Below, one piece after another: positions 1 through 6,878 of a stretch of 35,152 nt of DNA. Made by a program: the position numbers and the translations under genes. The notes beneath the pieces are model-generated. The model made no database searches, was not told where the DNA came from, and saw only the letters and a list, made by a program, of their open reading frames with translations. The DNA lies in NCBI GenBank assembly GCA_019359155.1, contig JAHHHV010000009.1, positions 1 through 35,152 on the forward strand, in the 5' to 3' direction. How positions within the stretch are numbered: position 1 is the first letter of the stretch; the number at the start of each line of letters is the position of its first letter. The stretch is from Pegethrix bostrychoides GSE-TBD4-15B (lineage in GTDB: Bacteria; Cyanobacteriota; Cyanobacteriia; Elainellales; Elainellaceae).

Positions 1-438
1 CCCAAGCTGACGATCGCTGATTCCGAGCAGATGGATGGCATCACCAATCATCCGCCCATAGCTCTCTGCGGGATACATCAACGGCAATGGGATCTCAAAT
101 AGCCGCACCCAGAAATCCCAAGCCATATTTAACGCGGCGGACTGTGCCGGATAGCGGTGCAGCAATAGCTCGTGGCAGGCTGCTGCACCTGCGACGTAGC
201 GGGTGTTAGGATCACCGACAGGTAGAGCCGGTGCCGCCACTGAAAAGGGCAACAGTTGAGTCCCGCAACCGGCAAGTGCATAGCCATCATGTAATGCACC
301 CAGCGCCATTCCCAGCGCCCGCGCCGTTAAAAATGGTCCGCGTTGGTCACCGGATCCGAAGGATGGAGTATGATCACGACGCACAGACTCGAGTGCGACA
401 TCGACCCAGAAACGCATCTGTTTTGAAGCTGCTGGCAT
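1..438 (-). CDS. Vanadium-dependent haloperoxidase-like protein, N-terminal part (gene cut by window edge)
   Basis: An open frame on the minus strand starts with ATG at 436-438 and runs without a stop off the left edge (146 codons). An AAGGAA ribosome binding site lies a few bases upstream of the ATG. The protein begins MPAASKQMRFWVDVALESVR, followed by RRDHTP, GPFLTARALGMALGALHDGYA and NTRYVAGAAACHELL. The order 'ALExxRRDHTP - GP - ARAL - LHDxYA' is what I remember from the N-terminal helices of vanadium haloperoxidase/PAP2-superfamily proteins of cyanobacteria. The vanadate- or phosphate-binding residues lie in the C-terminal half, which is outside the window, so activity cannot be judged. 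I assign the family by pattern recall only. It could be another alpha-helical PAP2-related protein. Confidence 0.6.
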   Translation of the reverse strand, partial: MPAASKQMRFWVDVALESVRRDHTPSFGSGDQRGPFLTARALGMALGALHDGYALAGCGTQLLPFSVAAPALPVGDPNTRYVAGAAACHELLLHRYPAQSAALNMAWDFWVRLFEIPLPLMYPAESYGRMIGDAIHLLGISDRQLG

Positions 439-802
439 AACAAAATTCCTTTTTAATGAGTGAATTTCTCGTTCCTATGTCTAAGCGTAGGAAATCAGTT
501 ATGCCTCTGGTAGTACCCGCAAGAGTACTGATTTATTTCTGGTCGCTCGCATCATCAAAAATGCTGTAGACCTGTGGCCTTGTAAGCCACTTACTGTAAA
601 GATTTGGCTGCCAATCCTCTTTCGCTCTAGCTAGAGGAGAACGCAAGTCGCAACTTCGCAGGAAACGATGTAAGGTTCTGCGAGTATAAGATTTGAGGAG
701 TAGAAAATCTGCTCATATAGAATTTAAAGTGTAACTTAAGTAAACTAAATTGAGCTGCTGATGGCTCCTAAACGGTGGACATTATATAGAACGGGAAGAT
801 AT

Positions 803-830
803 CGAACCGGGAAGATGCCAAACCGGTTCG
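803..830. repeat. 8-bp inverted repeat
   Basis: CGAACCGG (803-810) is the exact reverse complement of CCGGTTCG (823-830), with a 12-nt loop. The phrase CGGGAAGAT also occurs twice directly within 792-816. It sits beside the larger hairpin at 864-906. Function unknown. Confidence 0.55.
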
Positions 831-863
831 GATCACTCCCGCTGCTTAGGGCAGATACGCAAT

Positions 864-906
864 TGCCGAATTTTGGGATCAATGGCAGTCGTCCCAAAAT
901 TCGGCA
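864..906. repeat. Perfect 15-bp stem hairpin downstream of the SDR gene
   Basis: TGCCGAATTTTGGGA (864-878) and its exact reverse complement (892-906) are separated by a 13-nt loop. The structure lies about 40 bp past the stop codon of the minus-strand dehydrogenase gene, so it may stabilise or end that transcript. There is no T-run after the stem on either strand, so it is not a standard intrinsic terminator. An imperfect partial copy of the right arm (CGTCCCGAAAT) follows at 908-918, which hints at a small repeat element. Confidence 0.7.
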
Positions 907-946
907 GCGTCCCGAAATAGATTTTCCAGAGCTCAGCAACCTCGGC

Positions 947-1765
947 TTAACGCGAATTCGCGTTAGCTTCTCGCAGCCGTTCAAGTGGACGTTCCTCTTG
1001 CAGTGGAGCAGCTAAGCCAGAAATCCGCTCCAGCAGCCGGGGCAGCAGCCGATTTGCCCAAACCGCTAGGTGACTCTGCCAGCCGACCAAAATTTCAGGC
1101 GTTCCGGTTTGCAGTCCGTGAACCAACACCTGCGCTACCCGCTGCGGAGTCGTTGGCATCACCCAGCGAAACCAGCGAAAATTTCGCACCATGTCAGTAT
1201 CCGTTAGCGAAGGCAGCAGCGCTACAACGCGGATATTGTGAACCGCCAGCTCGCTGCGCAGGGCTTGTGTAAAACCCAGAATCGCAAACTTGGTTGCCGA
1301 ATAAGTCGCCATAGTCGGAGCTGCAATTTTCCCCATCAGGCTAGAGACATTGACGATGGTGCCCTGTCTCTGGACGGCCATGCGGCGAGCTACCAGCCGC
1401 GTTATGGTATACATGCCCATCAGGTTCAGGGCAAGCTCCTCCTGCATTTGCGGTAGGCGAGACTGAAGAAAAGGTGCTTGATGCGCCACGCCTGCACAGT
1501 TGATCAACAGATGAATCGGGCCGTGATCGCGCCAAGTTTTGGCAATCGCAATATTCACATCAATCGGCTGAGCTAGATCAAGCGCCAGCGGCACGGCTTC
1601 AATGCCGAGGAATTCAATCTCAGAGGCCAGGTCAACTAAGCGCTGCTGACTGCGAGCCACTAAGATCAGTCGCTGTACGCCCTGCTGGGCGAGTTCGAGC
1701 GCGATGGCTCGTCCGATGCCGCGAGAGGCACCTGTAACGAGAACAGTTTTGCCTTGAAGATGCAT
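947..1765 (-). CDS. Short-chain dehydrogenase/reductase (SDR) family oxidoreductase
   Basis: The 272-residue protein is an NAD(P)-dependent short-chain dehydrogenase of the classical type. The Rossmann glycine motif TGASRGIG is near residues 11-18, the structural NCAG motif is near residue 89, and the catalytic Ser-Tyr-Lys set shows as NVSS followed by YSATK. The segment after the active site (QALRSELAVHNIRVVALLPS) is also typical. Classical SDRs are about 250 residues; this one has a short basic C-terminal tail. GGGAGG lies 5-6 bases before the ATG and supports the start. The alternating Arg just after the second strand (VARSQQRL) suggests NADP(H) preference. The substrate cannot be inferred, as the neighbours give no pathway context. 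It is transcribed alone, with the hairpin at 864-906 beyond its stop. Confidence 0.9.
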   Translation of the reverse strand: MHLQGKTVLVTGASRGIGRAIALELAQQGVQRLILVARSQQRLVDLASEIEFLGIEAVPLALDLAQPIDVNIAIAKTWRDHGPIHLLINCAGVAHQAPFLQSRLPQMQEELALNLMGMYTITRLVARRMAVQRQGTIVNVSSLMGKIAAPTMATYSATKFAILGFTQALRSELAVHNIRVVALLPSLTDTDMVRNFRWFRWVMPTTPQRVAQVLVHGLQTGTPEILVGWQSHLAVWANRLLPRLLERISGLAAPLQEERPLERLREANANSR

Positions 1766-2203
1766 AAGTAGCCTCCCATAAATGAGGGTTTACGAAATCG
1801 CTAGGACAGTGAACTGAAGTTCTGCCCAGCGCCGATAAACCTAAATCTGTTTGAACTGGGGCTGTTTGAACTGGGGCTGTGGTTGCGAGGAGGATTGTGA
1901 GGGGACAGGTGAAGTCAGCATCACTATCGTTACTATTTGTAAATCGCTGACTTGCACAGACTAGCAGCAGGATCAAGATAGTTGCAACATTTATTAACGA
2001 AAAACTTCAATTGTGACGCTTTGATACAAATCTCTCAGAAATCGCTGATCAGCATCGCAGCAGGTAACAGGCTACAGATCGCTGATCCCGAACCAGCGAG
2101 GACTCAATCGCTCTAGTGAAATAATAAGAAAAAGTTAAATCCACAATGCTCCCTGAGTTGATACAGTCATGTTGGTTGAACCCTCAGTAATGGCGCAGCG
2201 GAT
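1766..2203. other. Intergenic region with a 15-bp tandem duplication
   Basis: No gene is supported in this stretch between the start of the SDR gene and the 3' end of the decayed gene. CTGTTTGAACTGGGG occurs twice in perfect tandem at 1847-1861 and 1862-1876. The promoter of the SDR gene should lie in the right-hand part, but no clear -35/-10 pair stands out. Confidence 0.55.
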
Positions 2204-2979
2204 CTAGCAGATTCGGCTTGTATATTCGCCAATGTACGGCTCCAAATACGATACCAACAGGTCTTCAATGTGCTGACTAGCTGCGCCAGCTGCTCGACGG
2301 TTTGGTTGTGCAGGCTGTAGAGTCGCTTGATCTAGCATCCACAGGTTAAGCTGAAGCTGCGCTACGCCCCGCAGAATTTCAGCAGCAATCTACCCCTGAT
2401 TGTGATCAAACGGCACCAGAACCGCAATCGTATACAGCTCGATGTCTACCTCACGACTGGCGGTGCGATCAAACTGATACAAATGCTCTAGCAGCGCGTT
2501 ATTTAAATAGATCAGCATTTCCTTGACCACCTGCTGGTCGGGTGGCGAAAGAAAGATCTGGCAACCCAGACTCGCCTGAAAATTGTCCTGGTTGAGCTGC
2601 GGAGCTGGGGTGAGCCGATAGTCTTAGCCGATAGTCTTAGCCGATAGTCTTAGCCGATAGTCTTAACTGGGGCTGAGTAAAAACTGGGGCTGAGCGAAAA
2701 GTTGAGAATCGCCGCCCAGTTCCCCGCAATTTCTCTTTGGTCAACCTGCATCAGTTCAGCTAAACCCGGATAGATCTGACGGCTCAGCCTGTCTCGAATC
2801 ATCTGACAAGACAGATCAAGCGACAGCGCCATGGCCTGGGGTAACTGCCCCTGCAATGCCCGACAGATGATTGTTTCATCCAGTTCTGTAAAGCGACCGG
2901 AGCTAGTATTCAGCCTTTCAAACAGGCGGTCGATGTCAATTCCGAGCTGCTCTACAATTTGCCGCCGACTCTGGTACAT
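2204..2979 (-). pseudogene. Decayed gene: HTH-like N-terminal regulatory/effector-associated protein
   Basis: The minus strand holds a broken reading frame. The first part starts with ATG at 2977-2979 (MYQSRRQIVEQLGIDID...) and stops at 2650-2652 inside a 13-bp tandem repeat. The second part resumes in another frame after the repeat (RLTPAPQLNQDNF..., LSPPDQQVVKEMLIYL) and has an internal TAG at 2390-2392 before its final TAG at 2204-2206. Both pieces read like one protein: an N-terminal helical unit (TELDETIICRALQG, then MIRDRLSRQIYPGLAELM) followed by LNQDNF. This resembles, from memory, the N-terminal helix-turn-helix-like modules that precede effector or repeat domains in cyanobacterial proteins. 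At least one frameshift and one nonsense mutation point to a dead gene. The N-terminal 109-residue piece could still be translated. Confidence 0.65.
2613..2664. repeat. Four perfect 13-bp tandem copies
   Basis: AGCCGATAGTCTT is present four times without a gap (2613-2664). Next to it, ACTGGGGCTGAG occurs twice (within 2665-2695) separated by TAAAA. Because 13 is not a multiple of three, each added copy shifts the reading frame, and the stop of the N-terminal piece of the broken gene lies within the array. This looks like replication slippage. Confidence 0.9.
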
Positions 2980-3285
2980 AAGCTACGATTGTTCGCCTCT
3001 CCAGATGATAGCCTCAGGCAGCTGCTGCCCATTCAGAGTCAGCAGTCACCCCACCGTTGCCTGCAAAAATCGCGCGGTCGATGCCGGGTACGCTGGGCAA
3101 ATGCTGGGCAAATATCGGGCAAACGCTCGGCAAATATTGGGCAAACCTGCCCAGATATAGGGCAGATAACGGCAGCCGAGCCAGCAGACTTACCTCAATG
3201 ATAAAAATTAGAACGCAAAGACTATGCAATTTCGCGAGTTGGGAATAGAATGAGTTTAATTTGATTTACTCTCGGTGACTAAAAA
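2980..3285. other. Intergenic region between divergent genes, with an 11-bp tandem array
   Basis: This region separates the decayed minus-strand gene from the plus-strand basic protein gene. Overlapping short frames run through it on both strands, but they only reflect the 11-bp array at 3088-3153 and have no ribosome binding sites. The last 60 bp before 3286 are AT-rich and should hold the promoter for the downstream gene. Confidence 0.5.
3088..3153. repeat. Degenerate 11-bp tandem array
   Basis: Successive 11-bp units AAATGCTGGGC (3099-3109), AAATATCGGGC (3110-3120), AAACGCTCGGC (3121-3131) and AAATATTGGGC (3132-3142) keep strict spacing. A partial unit precedes them and a diverged one follows. 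The period is about one DNA helical turn, so the GGC blocks face the same side of the helix. It lies 130-200 bp upstream of the basic protein gene at 3286. It could be a slippage product or an array of protein-binding sites. Confidence 0.75.
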
Positions 3286-3756
3286 ATGGCAACAGCAACT
3301 CGGAATCGACCCAAAGCAGTGAGCGTTTCAAAGACCGCAATTGACCAAGTCGGCTCGCTTCTACAAGATCTCTCAGCCAAACCCAAGGAGGGGATGTCGC
3401 TTCGCGAAGCGATCGATCAGCTCCGCGAACCCATTCAGAGCGCTATGGCGAAAGGCTATAACTACGAAGATATCATTGCCGTTCTCGCTGAAAGCGGTAT
3501 TCCCACCACGGCAGCTACCGTTAAGCGCTATGTATCCCTGAGCGACCCCCGCAAGCGCAAAGCTCCAGCTAAGCGCGCCTCCACCCGCAAAGCTAAAACC
3601 GTTGATGCTGAGCCGGAAGCGCCAGCCCCCACTCGCGGTCGGCGGAAAGCGGCTGCGGCTGAGCCAGAGCCAGAGCCTATTGTCACGCGAGGCCGCAAGA
3701 AGTCTACTGCCGAGCCTGCGCCCAAAGCCACGCGAGGCCGCAAGAAGTCTGTCTAA
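3286..3756 (+). CDS. Basic protein with an HTH-like N-terminal half and three RGRK-type C-terminal repeats
   Basis: This 156-residue protein has two parts. Residues about 15-90 form a predicted helical unit with GYNYEDIIAVLAESGI followed by TTAATVKRYVSL, the pattern of a helix-turn-helix resembling plasmid TraK/MobC-like or recombinase-associated small DNA-binding domains. Residues about 91-156 are rich in Ala, Lys, Pro and Glu and hold three repeats, TRGRRKA, TRGRKKS and TRGRKKSV. These resemble AT-hook cores (RGR with flanking basic residues, though the usual Pro after RGR is replaced by Lys or Arg) and histone-H1-like tails. I infer a DNA-binding, possibly nucleoid-associated role, but no family name can be given with certainty. 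The ribosome binding site is weak. A hairpin follows at 3807-3842. Confidence 0.8.
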   Translation: MATATRNRPKAVSVSKTAIDQVGSLLQDLSAKPKEGMSLREAIDQLREPIQSAMAKGYNYEDIIAVLAESGIPTTAATVKRYVSLSDPRKRKAPAKRASTRKAKTVDAEPEAPAPTRGRRKAAAAEPEPEPIVTRGRKKSTAEPAPKATRGRKKSV

Positions 3757-3806
3757 CGACTGGCGCGAGCGCAGCTGGTCTATCCGGTGCAGATAGCACT
3801 ATTCAA

Positions 3807-3842
3807 AACAGCAGACCTCAGGGTTAACCCAGGTCTGCTGTT
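3807..3842 (-). terminator. Intrinsic terminator between convergent genes
   Basis: A 12-bp perfect stem (AACAGCAGACCT, 3807-3818, with 3831-3842) encloses CA plus the self-complementary GGGTTAACCC. Read on the minus strand the stem is followed by TTTTGAAT, so it best serves the small gene 3894-4163. On the plus strand it may also end the transcript of the basic protein gene, but the following sequence is not a T-run. Confidence 0.75.
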
Positions 3843-3893
3843 CAGTTGGCTATTGACGATCCAAGCTAGGCTGATTCCTCTGGCCTGTTCTCG

Positions 3894-4163
3894 CTAGCGC
3901 TCCTCAAACGCCTGAGGTGGGCGAGAGCGTTTGGGGCGTGGAGCGGAGCGATCTCTGCGATTGCTAGCAAGCTTTTCAACGGGCTCAGGGCGCGAGGCTT
4001 TGAGCAGAAAAACGCGATGTCCGGCCACCGTAAACAGGTTTTCGTAAACGCAGATATACCCCTGCGCCTGCAGCTCGACAGCTCGACGGTCACGGGCAGC
4101 TTTCGCCTCTAGCTCGTCGTTCCATATGAGTTCTGGGAAAACTTCTTGGATGATTTTACTCAC
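3894..4163 (-). CDS. Small protein of unknown function (89 aa)
   Basis: The frame starts with GTG (4161-4163) with AGGTG just upstream and ends at 3894. The protein begins MSKIIQEVFPELIWNDELEA, continues with RDRRAVELQAQGYICVYENLFTV and AGHRVFLLKA, and ends in a basic tail of about 25 residues (RRDRSAPRPKRSRPP). The first 60 residues look like a compact, folded alpha/beta unit of normal composition; the tail is probably disordered and may bind nucleic acid. I do not recognise a family. The terminator at 3807-3842 is placed correctly for this gene, which supports it being real. An overlapping frame with an ATG at 4091-4093 is less convincing. Confidence 0.6.
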   Translation of the reverse strand: MSKIIQEVFPELIWNDELEAKAARDRRAVELQAQGYICVYENLFTVAGHRVFLLKASRPEPVEKLASNRRDRSAPRPKRSRPPQAFEER

Positions 4164-4711
4164 AGTACACCTATTCGTAAATCTGGATGGGTTGGTCTGG
4201 GTAGATTGGATAAATAGATCAAGCAGATCGAGATGACCTCAGAAAAACATGCGCCCTATATGTTCAGGATTCGAGTTCAGGATTCGAGTTCAGCCATCAG
4301 CTTCAGCCACTAGCTTCAACCATCAGCCCTGGCGGCTTGCATTGGCTCAATCTCTGGCTTAACGGTTGGCTTAGCAATGGGCTTGAGTGCCGCTATCCGA
4401 GCATTATGGCTCAAGCTGTCTTCCCATCCCTGAAAAAGAATTATTGATCAAGGCAGCCGAATAGCGTCCAGTCCTCGCCCAATCATGACGAGCTAACCAT
4501 ACAGGACTTTTCACAGTGTAGTACATTACTGAAGCAAGAGACTACTGCTGACTCTAATTCTCTGCAACTGCTCGCCGTTGTGCAATCTGAGACGTTTTGG
4601 GAAATGTAGAAACTGTAAGATGTAAGAATCCTGTTGGCTTCGACAGCCTAATTTTTACAGCCTAATTGATGACCTGGCAAGAGTTTTGAGCAAATCGAAA
4701 GGAGCGGCAAT
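4164..4711. other. Gene-free stretch upstream of mqo, with a 13-bp tandem duplication
   Basis: No convincing gene is present. TTCAGGATTCGAG is duplicated in tandem (4263-4275, 4276-4288), followed by loosely repeated CATCAGCTTCAG-like phrases to about 4330. On the minus strand a short frame ends with a Lys-Pro-rich peptide (IAALKPIAKPTVKPEIEP) near 4325-4415, but it has no ATG and no ribosome binding site, so I do not call it. The promoter of the flavoprotein gene should lie in the AT-rich part after 4550. Confidence 0.5.
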
Positions 4712-6064
4712 ATGGAGCGGCAGTATGATGTTGTAATCATTGGAGGGGGTGTGACTGGAACCGCACTGCTCTACATGCTGTCTGCTTTCACAGACCTGAA
4801 GCGGATTGCGCTAGTTGAGAAATATCCAACCATTGCAGCCGTCAACTCGAAGGCGACCAACAACAGCCAGACAATTCACTGTGGCGATATTGAAACCAAC
4901 TATAGCCTCGAAAAAGCGCTGAAGGTGCGACGACCTGCTCAGATGCTGGTGCATTACGCCGAGCAGCTACCGCCTGCGGTTCGCGACCAGGTGATTTACC
5001 GCTATCCCAAAATGGTGCTGGGTATTGGCCAAGCAGAGTGCGACTTTCTGCGGCAGCGATACGAAACCTTCAGCCCGCATTTTACGGGGATGCGTCTATT
5101 AGAAAAAGCCCAAATTGCTGAGGTTGAACCCAATGTTGTGCAGCTTAACGGTCAGCTGCGCCCAGAAGCAGCGGTGGCTATTTCAATCCTGAATGAGTAT
5201 ACGGCGATTAACTATGGCGCGCTCGCCCAGTCGTTTGTCGATCAGGCGCAGGCGATTGCTGATTCGGCCTCTGGCAAAACTATCGATTTGCGCTTGGCTC
5301 AGCAGGTGCAGCGAGTTGAGCCTGCCGGGTCGAGCTATCGTGTCATCACGCCTGATGATAGCTTGATTGCTCGGTTTGTGGTGGTTTCGGCGGGTGGGCA
5401 CAGTCTGCTGTTTGCTCACCGCATGGGGATTGGCCTAGAGTATTCCTGTTTGCCTGTGGCTGGCAACTTCTACTTTACGCCAGAGCTGCTTAACGGCAAG
5501 GTGTATACCGTCCAGAACGACAAGCTGCCCTTCGCGGCAATCCACGGCGATCCAGACGTTACAACTCCAGGCAAAACGCGCTTTGGTCCAACAGCACTGC
5601 CGCTGCCGTTGCTAGAACGCTACAGCCCCAAAACTCTGATTGACTATCTGGAGGTGCTGAAGTTTGACCAGACGGTGGCGGCAGTGCTCTGGGATCTGTT
5701 TAAAGTGCGAGATATTCGTAACTATATCTTCAAAAATATGGCGTTTGAGATGCCGCTGTTGAATCGACGGCTGTTTCTCAAAGATGCGCGCAAGATTGTG
5801 CCATCCCTACAGCTTAAAGATCTGGAGTTTGCAGCAGGATTTGGCGGCATCCGACCTCAACTGATTGACCGTAATCAGCGCCAGCTCATCTTAGGTCAGG
5901 CCGAGATTGATCCTGGCAACGGTCTGCGCTTTAACATTACGCCCTCACCTGGCGCCACGACCTGTCTAGGGAATGCTGAACAGGACGTGCTGAGAATTCA
6001 GCAGCATCTCGGCTGTGAGTTTGAGCAATCAGGATTTGAACCGGCGCTGATGCCGCGAAACTAG
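4712..6064 (+). CDS. mqo: FAD-dependent malate:quinone oxidoreductase-like protein
   Basis: Mqo enzymes oxidise malate to oxaloacetate at the membrane surface and pass electrons to the quinone pool. The N-terminus has the FAD-binding motif IIGGGVTGTALLYML (GGGVTG at residues 11-16). It is followed by VNSKATNNSQTIHCGDIETN and YSLEKALKVRRPAQM, which match the shorter (about 450-residue) Mqo type that I recall from epsilonproteobacteria, whereas the classical type of about 500 residues reads SNNSGTGH. A second nucleotide-binding piece (RFVVVSAGGHSLLFAHRMG) and the C-terminal FGGIRPQLIDR and GATTCLGNAEQD segments are in place. Length is 450 residues, complete. AAAGGAG lies 8 bases before the ATG. 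It is monocistronic and convergent with the next gene, with only 6 bp between stops. Related 2-hydroxyacid oxidases (LhgO-like) are an alternative. Confidence 0.82.
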   Translation: MERQYDVVIIGGGVTGTALLYMLSAFTDLKRIALVEKYPTIAAVNSKATNNSQTIHCGDIETNYSLEKALKVRRPAQMLVHYAEQLPPAVRDQVIYRYPKMVLGIGQAECDFLRQRYETFSPHFTGMRLLEKAQIAEVEPNVVQLNGQLRPEAAVAISILNEYTAINYGALAQSFVDQAQAIADSASGKTIDLRLAQQVQRVEPAGSSYRVITPDDSLIARFVVVSAGGHSLLFAHRMGIGLEYSCLPVAGNFYFTPELLNGKVYTVQNDKLPFAAIHGDPDVTTPGKTRFGPTALPLPLLERYSPKTLIDYLEVLKFDQTVAAVLWDLFKVRDIRNYIFKNMAFEMPLLNRRLFLKDARKIVPSLQLKDLEFAAGFGGIRPQLIDRNQRQLILGQAEIDPGNGLRFNITPSPGATTCLGNAEQDVLRIQQHLGCEFEQSGFEPALMPRN

Positions 6065-6070
6065 CTCGCT

Positions 6071-6715
6071 TTATGCCGATGCCTGATCCAGCCCTCTAGG
6101 AGGGTTAAGTGAGAGCATAACGCGTGAAATGCCGCTGAACAAAATGCTGAAGCCGATGAGAGTGCCCATTACCCAAGGCGCATTGAGCGGCCACTGAAAC
6201 CAGATCATTCCTCCTAGCAGCAGCGTAATGATACCGTTCCCCAGTACCCAAATCCAGTTTTGCTGCGGTCGTAGGCGAAAGGCCAAAATCAGCTCGAATA
6301 CCCCCTCCATTAGCAGGAAGCTACCCAGCAGCAAAGTTAGGGTCAAGATTCCAGTAGATGGATAGATAAATAGCATGACCCCGGTTGCGACATAAAGTAG
6401 CCCCAGCAGCGCTTTCCAAACAAACCCACCCTCAGCACGAGTTTGAAATGCATAGACGGTCTTGGCTGCCCCTGCCGAGATTAAAATTAAAGCGACCCAG
6501 GTTTCGACAAAAATAGTCGAAACTACCGGAACTGCAGCGGCAAGCAGCCCTAAAACGATTAGCAAAACGCCGACCCAGAGTGAATTACGGCGCGGCGGCT
6601 GTAGAGCTGCGTCAGCCTGCATACTGTTGGGCATACTGCTGTATACATCGCTGGGCTGTAACGGACTCTCTGCATTTGCCCTATCTGCATCGCCGGGTGT
6701 AAGGTTAGTGGTCAT
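6071..6715 (-). CDS. HdeD family (DUF308) membrane protein
   Basis: This 214-residue protein has a polar N-terminal segment of about 45 residues and then about six hydrophobic helices in three pairs (SLWVGVLLIVLGLLAAAVPV, ETWVALILISAGAAKTVYAF, ALLGLLYVATGVMLFIYP, LTLLLGSFLLMEGVFELILAF, WVLGNGIITLLLGGMIWFQWP, MGTLIGFSILFSGISRVML). This three-repeat layout and the GxxxxxxGxxxLxxP pattern are typical of the HdeD/DUF308 family of inner-membrane proteins, named after the E. coli acid-resistance protein. The biochemical role is not established. The best purine-rich run (AAGGAG) is over 20 bases from the ATG, so the start is uncertain; an internal ATG at residue 28 is possible. It ends 6 bp from the convergent mqo. 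Confidence 0.85.
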   Translation of the reverse strand: MTTNLTPGDADRANAESPLQPSDVYSSMPNSMQADAALQPPRRNSLWVGVLLIVLGLLAAAVPVVSTIFVETWVALILISAGAAKTVYAFQTRAEGGFVWKALLGLLYVATGVMLFIYPSTGILTLTLLLGSFLLMEGVFELILAFRLRPQQNWIWVLGNGIITLLLGGMIWFQWPLNAPWVMGTLIGFSILFSGISRVMLSLNPPRGLDQASA

Positions 6716-6830
6716 AGCTGTTATCGGTTACTAAACTCCTTTTTCTTGCTTCTAAGCTAGAGAACAATTGCAGATCTCGATAGGCTCTCAAGACAGATAC
6801 CTTTAGGTACAGGATGAAGACAGAGGAAAC

Positions 6831-6874
6831 GAAGACCTATATAGGAAGACCTATCTATATGGGAAGACCTATAT
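6831..6874. repeat. Short spaced direct repeats
   Basis: GAAGACCTAT occurs three times (6831-6840, 6845-6854, 6863-6872), joined by ATA/TATAT spacers. The group lies directly downstream of the stop of the minus-strand gene 6879-7691. Likely slippage; no function seen. Confidence 0.7.
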
Positions 6875-6878
6875 GAGA

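Larger units (their letters stand above)
439..946. other. Gene-free stretch with two hairpins
   Basis: I see no convincing gene here; the open frames are short, lack ribosome binding sites and overlap each other. The left part (439-740) is AT-rich and should hold the promoter of the haloperoxidase-like gene. The right part holds two inverted repeats described separately (803-830 and 864-906), just past the stop of the dehydrogenase gene at 947. Confidence 0.6.

Noticed and set aside
745-1015. Short frames over the hairpins near 800-910
   Set aside because: They run through inverted repeats, overlap the SDR gene end and have no initiation signals.
3014-3248. Three overlapping short frames on both strands at the 11-bp array
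   Set aside because: Their sequences are just the translated array, none has a ribosome binding site, and all overlap one another.
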